Origin: Streptomyces reniochalinae
GTDB taxonomy: Bacteria > Actinomycetota > Actinomycetes > Streptomycetales > Streptomycetaceae
Length of the DNA stretch: 64,000 nt
Reading direction: 5' to 3'
Assembly (NCBI RefSeq): GCF_003323735.1
Contig: NZ_QOIM01000024.1
Span: 62,001 to 126,000, forward strand
In this document: one piece after another, positions 24,378 through 32,191 of the stretch
How the letters are laid out: each line of letters opens with the position of its first letter
How positions within the stretch are numbered: position 1 is the stretch's first letter
Made by a program: the position numbers and the translations under genes
Notes under the pieces: generated by a model
What the model saw: the letters and a program-made list of their open reading frames with translations, nothing else
Told to the model about the DNA's origin: nothing
Databases searched by the model: none

Positions 24378-25844
24378 TCAGCCGCGCAGGGCCTGGACCG
24401 CGGCCTCGAGCCGCTTGCCGTAGTCGGGGTCCGCCTTGCGGAAGTTCTCGATCGCGCGCTGGGCGATCTCGTCACGGGAGACGGCCGCGATGCCGCCCGC
24501 GAGGTTGTCGACCAGCCGCTGCTTCTCGTCCTCCGACATGAGGCGGTAGAGGTTCCCGGCCTGGACGAAGTCGTCGTCCTCGGCGTGCGAGGGCGCCTCG
24601 TGGTCCTCGGTCGTGCCGCTGACGCTCTGCGGCTCCCACATGGCACGGCCGGTCTCGGCCGGGCCGCCGAAGCTGTTCGGCTCGTAGTTCTTCGTACCGC
24701 CGTGGCGGCCGTCGTACATGAAGCCGTCACGGCCGTAGGTACGGGCCTGCGCCGCCTTCGGCTCGTTCACCGGCAGCAGGTCGGCGTTGATGCCGACCCG
24801 GTAGCGGTGCGCGTCGCCGTAGGCGAACAGGCGGCCCTGGAGCATCTTGTCCGGGGAGGGGCCGATGCCCGGCACGAAGTGGTGCGGGGAGAAGATCGAC
24901 TGCTCTGTCTCGGCGAAGATGTTGCGCGGGTTGCGGTTGAGCTCCATCTTGCCGAACCAGTGGATCGGGTAGTCCGCGTGCGGCCACACCTTGGTGAGGT
25001 CGAACGGGTTGAAGCGGTAGTTCGCCGCCTCCGCCGCGGGCATGATCTGCACACCGACGGTCCAGCTCGGGTACTCGCCGCGCTCGATGGCCTCGCGCAG
25101 GTCACGCTGGTGGCTGTCGGGGTCCTTGCCGGCCAGCACGTCCGCCTCGGCGGCCGTCAGGTTCTTGATGCCCTGGTCGGTCTTGAAGTGGTACTTGACC
25201 CAGAAGATCTCGCCCGCCTCGTTGCTCCACTGGAAGGTGTGGGAGCCGAAGCCGTCCATGTGACGGTAGGAGGCGGGGATGCCGCGGTCGCCGTGCAGCC
25301 AGGTCACCTGGTGCGTCGACTCCGGCGAGAGACCCCAGAAGTCCCACACGTTGTCCGGCTCCTGGGAGCCGGTGTAGGGGTCGCGCTTTTGGGTGTGGAT
25401 GAAGTCGGGGAACTTGATGGCGTCCTTGACGAAGAACACCGGGGTGTTGTTCCCGACCAGGTCGTAGTTGCCCTCTTCGGTGTAGAACTTCAGGGCGAAG
25501 CCGCGCGGGTCACGTACCGCGTCCGCCGCGCCGAGGTTGCCCGCCACCGTCGAGAACCGCGCGAAGACCTCGGTCTCCTTGCCGACCTCGGAGAGGAACT
25601 TCGCCCGCGTGTACTGCGTCACGTCGGCTGTGACGGTGAACTTGCCGTACGCGCCCGCGCCCCGGGCGTGCACGATCCGCTCGGGGATCCGCTCGCGGTT
25701 GAAGTGCGCGAGCTTCTCGAGCAGGTGCTGGTCCTGAACGAGCACCGGGCCGCCGACGCCGGCGGTCTGGCTGTTCTGGTTGTCCGCGACCGGAGCACCG
25801 GCTTCCGTCGTCATCGGTCCGGACGTCTCGTCCTGCACGGTCAC
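24378..25844 (-). CDS. katA: Monofunctional heme catalase
   Basis: A 488-residue small-subunit catalase decomposing hydrogen peroxide. Catalytic His is in [18 protein letters not shown], the distal Asn region is in [20 protein letters not shown], and the proximal heme-ligand Tyr is in [19 protein letters not shown]-type C-terminal extension is absent. GTG 25844 follows GGAGG by 5 nt. It is divergent from a CatR/PerR-type Fur regulator, and a Fur-family box sits between its -35 and -10, so it should be derepressed by peroxide. Confidence 0.95.
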   Translation of the reverse strand: MTVQDETSGPMTTEAGAPVADNQNSQTAGVGGPVLVQDQHLLEKLAHFNRERIPERIVHARGAGAYGKFTVTADVTQYTRAKFLSEVGKETEVFARFSTVAGNLGAADAVRDPRGFALKFYTEEGNYDLVGNNTPVFFVKDAIKFPDFIHTQKRDPYTGSQEPDNVWDFWGLSPESTHQVTWLHGDRGIPASYRHMDGFGSHTFQWSNEAGEIFWVKYHFKTDQGIKNLTAAEADVLAGKDPDSHQRDLREAIERGEYPSWTVGVQIMPAAEAANYRFNPFDLTKVWPHADYPIHWFGKMELNRNPRNIFAETEQSIFSPHHFVPGIGPSPDKMLQGRLFAYGDAHRYRVGINADLLPVNEPKAAQARTYGRDGFMYDGRHGGTKNYEPNSFGGPAETGRAMWEPQSVSGTTEDHEAPSHAEDDDFVQAGNLYRLMSEDEKQRLVDNLAGGIAAVSRDEIAQRAIENFRKADPDYGKRLEAAVQALRG

Positions 25845-25891
25845 GTGCGCCTCCTGTGCTTCACATCTGTCCTGTGGGCCAACCACTCGCA

Positions 25892-25919
25892 ACCCTACAT
25901 TGGACATTGTCTAAGTCAA
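25892..25919 (-). promoter_or_regulatory. katA promoter with Fur/PerR-type box in the spacer
   Basis: On the minus strand TTGACT (25919-25914) and TAGGGT (25897-25892) are separated by 16 nt. Within this spacer, 25900-25914 reads TTGGACA-T-TGTCTAA on the plus strand, a 7-1-7 palindrome with one mismatch, the classic Fur-family form. A bound CatR would occlude RNA polymerase directly. The divergent catR gene lies 65 bp away. Confidence 0.82.
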
Positions 25920-25966
25920 GAAGAAAACGAAACCCGTACGGGTTCTGCCTATGGACATGGCACTGC

Positions 25967-25972
25967 TAGTCT
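25967..25972 (+). promoter_or_regulatory. Likely -10 of catR giving a leaderless mRNA
   Basis: TAGTCT at 25967-25972 fits TAnnnT and ends 6 bp before the catR ATG at 25979. Transcription would then begin at or next to the A of the start codon, and no Shine-Dalgarno is visible. A second GGACAT-like half-site nearby (25953) might allow self-regulation. Confidence 0.55.
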
Positions 25973-25978
25973 GGACGT

Positions 25979-26395
25979 ATGAGTGACCTGCTGGAACGGC
26001 TCCGCGACCGCGGCTGGCGCCTTACCGCGCAGCGGCGCGTCGTCGCCGAGGTGCTCGACGGCGACCATGTCCACTACACGGCCGACGAGGTCCACGCCCG
26101 CGCGACGGACCGCCTGCCGGAGATCGCCCGCGCGACGGTCTACAACACGCTCAGCGAACTCGTCGCCCTCGGTGAAGTACTCGAGGTGAGCACCGACGGC
26201 CGCGCGAAACGCTACGACCCCAACGCGCGCCACAGCCACCAGCACCTGGTCTGTTCCCGCTGCGGCACCATCCGCGACGTCCACCCGACAGGTGACCCGC
26301 TGACCGCCCTGCCCGAGCACGAGCGGTTCGGCTTCGCCGTCGCGGAGGCCACGGTCACCTACCGCGGCGTCTGCCCCCACTGCGCCGACGCCTGA
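25979..26395 (+). CDS. catR: Fur-family peroxide regulator (CatR/PerR type)
   Basis: A 138-residue repressor with a winged helix (RLTAQRRVVAEVLDGDHVHY, RATVYNTLSELVALGEVLEV) and a metal-binding C-terminal domain with the HSHQHLVC regulatory-site segment. The structural zinc CxxC pairs are CSRCGTI and CPHCADA. Divergence from catalase and the shared Fur box identify it as the catalase repressor; PerR-type regulators are inactivated by iron-catalysed histidine oxidation. It is probably translated from a leaderless mRNA. Confidence 0.9.
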   Translation: MSDLLERLRDRGWRLTAQRRVVAEVLDGDHVHYTADEVHARATDRLPEIARATVYNTLSELVALGEVLEVSTDGRAKRYDPNARHSHQHLVCSRCGTIRDVHPTGDPLTALPEHERFGFAVAEATVTYRGVCPHCADA

Positions 26396-26612
26396 CGTTC
26401 CACCCCGGGACGACTCGCCCGAAGCTCTTCCCCTCGGGGATCTTTCGCGCCGCCCTTCCCCTCCGACCGCAGGCCGGTCGGCTGCCGGTCCGTCGGCTGC
26501 CGCGGGTCGGCTCTGGCCCGGGGCCGGCCCGTTGTCGGCCGGATCCCGTGAAACGCCCTCGGCACCTCCACGAGGGGGCGGCGCGGCCGCCGGTGCCGTT
26601 TTCCGGCCGATG

Positions 26613-26658
26613 GGGCCCGCACCGCGCCAGGTGCGGGCCCCGCGCCAGGTGCGGGCCC
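26613..26658. terminator. Hairpin plus 18-bp tandem duplication of one arm
   Basis: GGGCCCGCAC and GTGCGGGCCC (26613-26622, 26631-26640) form a perfect 10-bp stem around CGCGCCAG. The segment 26623-26640 (CGCGCCAGGTGCGGGCCC) is repeated exactly at 26641-26658, so two alternative right arms can pair with the single left arm. It is likely the catR terminator, enlarged by a slip. Confidence 0.65.
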
Positions 26659-26689
26659 ATCGTGTTGCCGCAGGACCCTTGCCGGTATC

Positions 26690-26702
26690 TGACGGCCCGT
26701 CA
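26690..26702. promoter_or_regulatory. TGACGGCCCGTCA inverted repeat upstream of ABC operon
   Basis: A perfect 5-bp inverted repeat with a 3-bp centre lies 43 bp before the ATP-binding gene start, where an operator or a leader hairpin would be expected. A TTGCCG/TATCTG pair just upstream (26665-26691) could be the promoter. The binding factor is unknown. Confidence 0.45.
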
Positions 26703-26745
26703 TATCGTCGCGGACTGACGCACTCTTCCCCACCCGGAACGGGGA

Positions 26746-27555
26746 GTGACCATGCCGAAAATCCGCGCCAGTGCCGTCACCCGCAGCTTCGGCCGCGGCC
26801 CTCGCGAAATCGCCGCACTCGGACCGCTCGACCTGGACGTCGACCCGGGGGAGTTTGTCTGCGTCGTCGGCCCCTCCGGCTGCGGCAAGTCCACCCTGCT
26901 GCGCATCGCCGCCGGACTGCTGCGCCCCTCCTCCGGCGAGCTCGAACTGCGCACCGACGCCACCCACCCCGCCGCCATGATCTTCCAGGACTACGGCATC
27001 TACGACTGGAAGACCGTGCTGGCCAATGTCCGCTTCGGCCTCGACATCCAGCGCGCACCCCGCAAGGAGGCCGACGCGCGTGCCGCCGCGTGGCTCGCCA
27101 GGCTGGGGCTGGCCGACTTCGCCGACGCCTACCCCGCCGCCCTCTCCGGCGGCATGCGGCAACGGGTGGCCATCGCCCGCGCGCTCGCCGTCGAACCGGA
27201 GATCCTGCTCATGGACGAGCCCTTCGCCGCGCTCGACGCTCAACTGCGCACCATCCTCCTGGACGAACTCCTCGCCCTCACGCAGGCCACCAGCGCCACC
27301 ACCCTCTTCATCACCCACAGCCTCGAAGAGGCCCTCGTCCTCGGCGACCGGGTGCTGGTGATGTCCGCGCGCCCCGGCCGTGTCATCGCCGAACGCCGCA
27401 CGCCCTTCGCCCGGCCCCGCACCGGCGACGTCCGCTCCGACCCGCGCTTCACCGCGCTCAAGGACGAACTGTGGGAACTGCTGCGCGGCGAGGTCGCCCG
27501 CCGGACACCCGGCGCGGGACCGGCCACGGCGAGCGGCAAGAGAGCCGCCGCATGA
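26746..27555 (+). CDS. ABC transporter ATP-binding protein, nitrate/sulfonate/taurine class
   Basis: A 269-residue ATPase with Walker A GPSGCGKSTLLRIAAG, Q-loop MIFQDYGIYDWKTV, signature LSGGMRQRVAIARAL, Walker B EILLMDEPFAALDA and switch His in TLFITHSLEEAL. The ALD(A) and TLE-type spacing places it with SsuB/TauB-like importers. It overlaps the permease gene by ATGA. Substrate is not predictable from the ATPase. Confidence 0.92.
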   Translation: MTMPKIRASAVTRSFGRGPREIAALGPLDLDVDPGEFVCVVGPSGCGKSTLLRIAAGLLRPSSGELELRTDATHPAAMIFQDYGIYDWKTVLANVRFGLDIQRAPRKEADARAAAWLARLGLADFADAYPAALSGGMRQRVAIARALAVEPEILLMDEPFAALDAQLRTILLDELLALTQATSATTLFITHSLEEALVLGDRVLVMSARPGRVIAERRTPFARPRTGDVRSDPRFTALKDELWELLRGEVARRTPGAGPATASGKRAAA

Positions 27556-28418
27556 GCACGCTTCAGACGCCCCACAGCAGCGAAGGGCGACTCGTACGGC
27601 GCCCGGGTCCGCACGAGAAAGCCCCGGAGAGCACCCACAGGCGGCGGCGTGCACTGGAACTGTCGCTGGCCGTCGCCGTGCCCCTCGTCCTCGTCCTGCT
27701 GTGGCAGCTCGCCGCCACCCAGCAGTGGATCGACGAACGCGTCTACCCCGCGCCGAGCGCCATCCTCGCCGACGGGTGGGAGCGCGCCGCGGAAGGCGAC
27801 CTGTGGCCCGACGTGTGGGCCACCCTCAAACGGGTCCTCGCCGGATATCTGCTCGGCACGGTGGCCGGCTATCTGCTCGGGCTGCTGATGGGAGCGCTGC
27901 CGCTGGTGCGGGCCGCGCTGGAACCCATGATGGACGCCCTGTACGTGGTACCGAAGCTGGCGCTGCTGCCCATCTTCCTCAACATGTTCGGACTCGGTGA
28001 GGGGCCGCAGGTGGCGCTGGTGGCCGCGACGGTCTTCTTCTTCGTCTGGATCTCGACCATGGCCGCCGTGCTGGCCGTCCCGGAGGGACACCGGGACGCC
28101 GGGCGCGTCTTCGGCGCCGGACACTGGCAGATGTTCCGGCACGTGCTGCTGCCCGCGTCCCTGCCCTCCGTCCTGGTCGGCGCCCGGATCGCCGCGGGCG
28201 TCGCCGTGCTGGTGATCGTCGCCTCGGAGTCCATCGCCGCCTCCGACGGCCTCGGACACCTGATCTTCGACTCCCGCGCCCTCTTCCAGAACGACGTGAT
28301 GTTCGTCGGCATCGTCTGCGTCGCCGCCCTGGGCGTGCTCTTCTCCGAACTCGTCCGGCTCGCCGGACGCCTCCTCACCCCGTGGGCGCCGCGCGACCGG
28401 GGCCGCGGCCAGTCCTGA
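27552..28418 (+). CDS. ABC transporter permease, SsuC/TauC-like
   Basis: A 288-residue membrane protein with six helices and the EAA-type coupling loop (HRDAGRVFGAGHWQMFRHVL with LPASLPSVLVGARIA). The first 35 residues are hydrophilic and basic. It belongs to the BPD_transp_1 family used by nitrate, sulfonate and pyrimidine-precursor importers. ATGA overlap with the ATPase gene and a 41-bp gap to the binding-protein gene define an operon. Confidence 0.9.
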   Translation: MSTLQTPHSSEGRLVRRPGPHEKAPESTHRRRRALELSLAVAVPLVLVLLWQLAATQQWIDERVYPAPSAILADGWERAAEGDLWPDVWATLKRVLAGYLLGTVAGYLLGLLMGALPLVRAALEPMMDALYVVPKLALLPIFLNMFGLGEGPQVALVAATVFFFVWISTMAAVLAVPEGHRDAGRVFGAGHWQMFRHVLLPASLPSVLVGARIAAGVAVLVIVASESIAASDGLGHLIFDSRALFQNDVMFVGIVCVAALGVLFSELVRLAGRLLTPWAPRDRGRGQS

Positions 28419-28459
28419 ACCCGCACCGGTCCCGCCCGCCCTCACCCGAAAGGGTCGCC

Positions 28460-29590
28460 GTGCGCCCTCCCCTCGTCCCCGTCCTCACCCTCGTCCTCAG
28501 CTGCGCCCTCGCCCTGACCGGCTGCTCCGCACAGCAGGACGGCGGCCTGAAAACCGCCGACCGCGACATCGAACCCGCCCCCGGATGCGGCGAACGCTCC
28601 TGGACCGACCCCGCCCGCACGGGCGAGAACCGCTCCCCCGCACGCTGCGAAGCCGGCGCCCCCGCACCGCGCAAGCTCAAGAAGACCCGCGCACTCACCA
28701 TCGCCACCAGCACGCTGACCGCCGAGTACGTCGCACCCCTCCAGATCGCCATCCGCGAGGGCGAGTTCGCCAGGGAAGGGCTCGACGTCGAGCTGAAGGT
28801 GCTGCCCACCCCCGAAGCTCTGCCGCTGCTGGCCAAGGGGGAGATCGACGCGCTGTGGGCCGCCCCGGAAGCCGCCGTCGTCAACGGCATCAACTCCGGC
28901 TTCGACATCCGCTGGGTCGCCGGCAACTTCTCCCCCGCCCCGAAGTCCAAGAGCGGCCTGTGGGTCCGCCTGCGCAAGGACGAGAAACCGACCTCCGTCT
29001 CCCTCGCGGACCGGAAGATCGCAACCCTGATCGGCAAAGGGTCGGTGATCTCCTACCCGATGGACACCCTCCTTTCCGAACACGGCGCCGACATGGAGTC
29101 CATGTCCTTCCGGCAACTCGGCTCCTCCGACGTCCTGACGGCACTCACCAGCGGCGCAGTGGACGCGGCCTGGCTGCTCGACCCGGTGTGGCGCCGCGTG
29201 GAGGACGACAGGAAGTACACCTTCCTCGGCGGCCAGCCGCCCGGCGAACCCCTGGGCGGTGCCCTGTTCGGGCCGGGCCTGCTGAGCGCCGACGTCGACG
29301 CGGGGGTCGCGCTGCTGCGCGCGTACATCCGCACGATCAACACCTACTTCGCCGGTGACTACAAGAAGGACCCCGCCTTCGTGGCCGAACTCGCGAAGAT
29401 CCTCAAGCAGGATCCGAAAGTGATCACGGCCGTGCCCGCGCTCCGGATGGACTGGGAGATCCGCAAGGGCACCACCGACAGGCTCCAGAAGGCCTACCGC
29501 GATGCCGGGGTCACCGAGGGCGAGCCCGTCCCCGAGGCACGTCTGGTGGACCGCAGGCTCTACGCGGAAGCGGTCGGACACGAACCGTGA
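28460..29590 (+). CDS. ABC importer solute-binding lipoprotein, NMT1/THI5-like
   Basis: The product is a 376-residue lipoprotein. The signal is VRPPLVPVLTLVLSCALALT followed by the lipobox Cys (LALTGC). The mature part is an NMT1/THI5-type periplasmic-binding fold: APLQIAIREGEFAREGLDVE, LAKGEIDALWAAPEAAVVNG, and GAVDAAWLLDPVWRRVE. Ligands in this family include sulfonates, nitrate and thiamine precursors; none can be assigned. GTG 28460 has AAAGGG 6 nt upstream and starts the signal peptide; earlier in-frame codons from 28382 would destroy it. It is the last gene of the three-gene importer. Confidence 0.88.
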   Translation: MRPPLVPVLTLVLSCALALTGCSAQQDGGLKTADRDIEPAPGCGERSWTDPARTGENRSPARCEAGAPAPRKLKKTRALTIATSTLTAEYVAPLQIAIREGEFAREGLDVELKVLPTPEALPLLAKGEIDALWAAPEAAVVNGINSGFDIRWVAGNFSPAPKSKSGLWVRLRKDEKPTSVSLADRKIATLIGKGSVISYPMDTLLSEHGADMESMSFRQLGSSDVLTALTSGAVDAAWLLDPVWRRVEDDRKYTFLGGQPPGEPLGGALFGPGLLSADVDAGVALLRAYIRTINTYFAGDYKKDPAFVAELAKILKQDPKVITAVPALRMDWEIRKGTTDRLQKAYRDAGVTEGEPVPEARLVDRRLYAEAVGHEP

Positions 29591-29660
29591 CGGCCATGCG
29601 CGGGGCCGGTGACCGGTGGCTGGCGGCTGGACGGCTCGGCGCCGGAGAGCGTGCGGATAT

Positions 29661-29696
29661 GACGAAAGCCCGGATCCGTGGATCCGGGCCTTCGTC
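29661..29696 (-). terminator. Terminator of first initiator tRNA
   Basis: A long hairpin (GCCCGGATCC with GGATCCGGGC, extended by GACGAA/TTCGTC with one mismatch) lies immediately 3' of the tRNA gene on the minus strand. It may also end the ABC operon on the plus strand. Confidence 0.8.
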
Positions 29697-29702
29697 TTTC
29701 AG

Positions 29703-29776
29703 TAGCGGGGACAGGATTTGAACCTGCGACCTCTGGGTTATGAGCCCAGCGAGCTACCGAGCTGCTCCACCCCGCG
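29703..29776 (-). tRNA. tRNA-fMet (CAT), copy 1
   Basis: The minus strand folds as a 74-nt tRNA: CGCGGGGTGGAGCAGCTCGG at the 5' end, anticodon loop CTCATAA with anticodon CAT, and GGTTCAAATCC T arm. Three G-C pairs in the anticodon stem (TGGG/CCCA) and an unpaired first base C1 opposite T72 identify the initiator rather than elongator tRNA-Met. CCA is not encoded. A promoter and terminator flank it. Confidence 0.95.
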
Positions 29777-29790
29777 CCGTTGTGTGTACA

Positions 29791-29819
29791 ACTTTAACGC
29801 ACGCCGACGACCAGTGCAA
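29791..29819 (-). promoter_or_regulatory. Housekeeping promoter of tRNA-fMet copy 1
   Basis: On the minus strand TTGCAC (29819-29814) and TAAAGT (29796-29791) are 17 nt apart, a good vegetative-sigma promoter, with the -10 ending 14 bp before the mature tRNA 5' end. Confidence 0.7.
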
Positions 29820-30070
29820 ACCGAGCCCCGCGGGCCGCGTGTGCCCGGTGTGGCACACCTTCCGAGCCGCCGGCGCGAGACCCTCCGTCCATCCCCATGC
29901 GGCCCTTCGGCGGGGCGCTCGGAGCCGGGTACTTATGGCGGGGCGCCCACGGGCGGGAGCACTTACGGCAGAGCGCTCACAGCGGCGCGCTCACAGCGGG
30001 CGCCCTCGCTCACGGCGGGGTGCCGGCGGCGTCGCGGCCGCCGGCGCCCCCTGGCGAGGGAGGCCCGCCC

Positions 30071-31900
30071 CTACGCGGTGAGCTCCGCGCGCAGCGCGTC
30101 CCGCAGGCGCGCGGCCCGCTCGGCCACCTCGACCGGGCCCAGCTCGACCGCGCGGGCGCACCAGAACTGGCCCTCGGCCAGTTCGCCCTGGCGCGCGCTG
30201 AGCAGCGCCAGCCGCAGGGCGGCCCTGCCGTGCCCGGCCTCGGCCGCGCGGGTCCACCACAGCACCGCTTCGGTTTCGCTGCCCTCACGGGCCAGCAGCA
30301 GGCCCAGGTTGAAGGCGCCGTTGGGGCTGCCCGCCTCGGCCGCGGCGCGGTACCAGCGTGCGGCGTCGACGACCTCGCCCCGCGCGGCCGCGCACATGCC
30401 CAGCCGTACCTGGGCCCGGCGGTGGCCGTGCTCGGCGGCGCGCTGGTACCACTCCTCGTACTCGGGCCTGGCGCCCTCGACGCGCCCGAGCGCGTGCGCG
30501 GAGCCCAGCTCGCCGGTGTCGGGCCGGGTGACCCTCTCCAGCAGCGCGCCGAGGCGGAAGGCCCCCTCGACGCTGCCGCCGCCCGCTGCTGAGCGCAGGT
30601 ACCTCTCGGCGGTGTGCAGCTCGCCTTCGCGCAGCAGCGCGAGGGCGACCTGGAGCGCGGCCTCCGCGTGCCCGGAGGCGGCCGCCCGCTCGTACCACGC
30701 GCGCGCGGCACGCTCGTTGCCGCGGCCGGCGTGCAGGATGCCGAGGTTGAAGGCGGCGTCGACGCTTCCGGCCTCGGCCGCCTTGGAGAACCACGGCTCG
30801 GCCCCCTCCGCGTCCCCGCGCTGCAACAGCAGGACGGCGAGCGCGTTGGCGGCCTCGCGGTGCCCGGCGTACGCGGCCCGGCGGTACCACTGTTCGGCCT
30901 GCGCCGTACGGCCCTGCGCGGCGCACAGGAGCCCGAGGTTGAACGCCCCGTTGTCGCTGCCTGCTTCCAGCGCGACGCGGTACCAGCGCTCGGCCGCCTG
31001 CCGCTCGCCGCGGTCGGCGTGCAGCGCGCCCAGGGCGTTGGCGGCGTTCCCGTCACCGTCCTCGGCCGCGCGGCGCCACCACACGGCGGCGCTCTCCTCG
31101 TCGCCCGCGTCCCGCAGCAGGAAGCCCAGAGCGCAGGCGGCCCGTGCCTCGCCGTCCTTGGCGGAGGTCAGGTACCAGCGCCCGGCCTCCTTGAGTTCGC
31201 CGCGCCGCTCCAAGGCCGCGCCCAGCCGCAGCGCCGCCCTGCGATGGCCGCGGGCCGCCGCCTGGCGGTACCAGCCCTCGGCTTCCTCCTCGACCTCGCG
31301 TACGGTCGCCGCGTCGGTCTCGCCGTCGGCCGCCAGCTGTTCGGCCCGGGCCCCGGCCAGCCGCGCGACGCGGTAGGCCGCCTCCCGGTGACCGCGCTCG
31401 GCGGCGGCCCGGAACCACTCCTCCGCACCGTCCTCGCCGCGGTGTTCCAGCAGGTCCGCCAGCGCGTACGCGCCGAGCGCGTGGCCGGATTCGGCGGACT
31501 GGCGCAGCCAGTAGTGCGCCGCGGGTTCGTCACCGCGCTCCCGCTGGTGGCGGCCGAGCGCGTGTGCCGCCGCGGCCGATCCCGCGACGGCGGCCGTACG
31601 CCACCACTCGGCGGCCTCTTCCGTATACCCCCTCTGGTGCAGCAGCACTCCGAGGTTGTTGGCGGCCGCGCGGTCACCCGCGGCCGTGGCGGCGCGCAGA
31701 TGCGGCTCGGCGCCGTCCAGATCCCCCCGGCGCAGCAGTTGGGCTCCCAGCACACTGTCCGCGGCGGTCGTGTCGCCTGCGGAGTGTCCGGCTGCGTTCG
31801 CCACTGCGGCTGCGGTCTTTTCGGTGTACTCCTCCACACTCGGGCCCAGACCGGGACGTGCCGGGTCCGTCGGCCTTGCCTTCTCCCCCATAAGCTCCAT
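30071..31900 (-). CDS. Sel1-like/TPR repeat protein
   Basis: A 609-residue soluble protein built of about 14 Sel1-like repeats of roughly 36 residues, e.g. NLGVLLHQRGYTEEAAEWWR, ALGRHQRERGDEPAAHYWLR, ALAVLLLQRGDAEGAEPWFS and NLGLLLAREGSETEAVLWWT. A disordered 45-residue N-terminus precedes them. Sel1 solenoids are protein-interaction scaffolds; no enzyme domain is present. ATG 31900 has AGGTGG 7-8 nt upstream; ATG 31891 is an alternative. It is bracketed by identical initiator tRNA genes on the same strand. Confidence 0.88.
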   Translation of the reverse strand: MELMGEKARPTDPARPGLGPSVEEYTEKTAAAVANAAGHSAGDTTAADSVLGAQLLRRGDLDGAEPHLRAATAAGDRAAANNLGVLLHQRGYTEEAAEWWRTAAVAGSAAAAHALGRHQRERGDEPAAHYWLRQSAESGHALGAYALADLLEHRGEDGAEEWFRAAAERGHREAAYRVARLAGARAEQLAADGETDAATVREVEEEAEGWYRQAAARGHRRAALRLGAALERRGELKEAGRWYLTSAKDGEARAACALGFLLRDAGDEESAAVWWRRAAEDGDGNAANALGALHADRGERQAAERWYRVALEAGSDNGAFNLGLLCAAQGRTAQAEQWYRRAAYAGHREAANALAVLLLQRGDAEGAEPWFSKAAEAGSVDAAFNLGILHAGRGNERAARAWYERAAASGHAEAALQVALALLREGELHTAERYLRSAAGGGSVEGAFRLGALLERVTRPDTGELGSAHALGRVEGARPEYEEWYQRAAEHGHRRAQVRLGMCAAARGEVVDAARWYRAAAEAGSPNGAFNLGLLLAREGSETEAVLWWTRAAEAGHGRAALRLALLSARQGELAEGQFWCARAVELGPVEVAERAARLRDALRAELTA

Positions 31901-32031
31901 CGTCGCACCACCTGCAACCCGCGTACACCTCGTATACCGCAGCCAGTGAGGTCACTTCGGCGGTTTGTCGACTTCCCGACGAAGAGATACCCCAAACTAC
32001 AGCGCCGCACCATCCCCCGCACAAGCGAAAA

Positions 32032-32057
32032 GGCCCGGAGTCTGTTGACTCCGGGCC
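32032..32057 (-). terminator. Terminator of second initiator tRNA
   Basis: GGCCCGGAGTC and GACTCCGGGCC form an 11-bp perfect stem with a 4-nt loop directly 3' of the tRNA on the minus strand, followed by TTTTC. Its form resembles, but its sequence differs from, the terminator of copy 1. Confidence 0.82.
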
Positions 32058-32069
32058 TCTTCTTCCGAG

Positions 32070-32143
32070 TAGCGGGGACAGGATTTGAACCTGCGACCTC
32101 TGGGTTATGAGCCCAGCGAGCTACCGAGCTGCTCCACCCCGCG
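32070..32143 (-). tRNA. tRNA-fMet (CAT), copy 2
   Basis: It is identical over its 74 nt to the copy at 29703-29776, with the same CAT anticodon, initiator-type GGG/CCC anticodon stem and C1:T72 mismatch. The identity extends slightly outside the gene (85 bp in total). A TAGAGT -10-like element (32163-32158) is present, but its expected -35 (CGAGAC) is poor, so it may depend partly on read-through from the UPF0182 gene. Confidence 0.95.
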
Positions 32144-32181
32144 CCGTTGTGTTCATAACTCTACACCATGGCGCGGGGTGG
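32134..32181. repeat. 12-bp inverted copy of the tRNA 5' end
   Basis: CCACCCCGCGCC (32134-32145, the tRNA 5' end on the other strand) is mirrored by GGCGCGGGGTGG at 32170-32181. A transcript entering from the UPF0182 gene could fold this into a stem that captures the acceptor-stem 5' strand of the tRNA. Confidence 0.55.
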
Positions 32182-32191
32182 TCTCGCCCGG

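Larger units (their letters stand above)
26396..26745. other. 350-bp gap between catR and the ABC importer operon
   Basis: No gene is supported here. It contains a strong hairpin (26613-26640), an 18-bp exact tandem duplication continuing to 26658, and a TGACG-GCC-CGTCA inverted repeat (26690-26702) about 50 bp before the ATPase start. The rest is GC-rich spacer without recognisable motifs. Confidence 0.7.

Noticed and set aside
31901..32031. A clear promoter for the Sel1-repeat gene
   Set aside because: TCGACA and TATACG elements on the minus strand are about 29 nt apart, too far for a promoter.
29703..32143. tRNA genes as integration sites for a mobile element
   Set aside because: No integrase, excisionase, plasmid gene or composition shift lies between or beside them; the enclosed gene is a typical chromosomal Sel1 protein.
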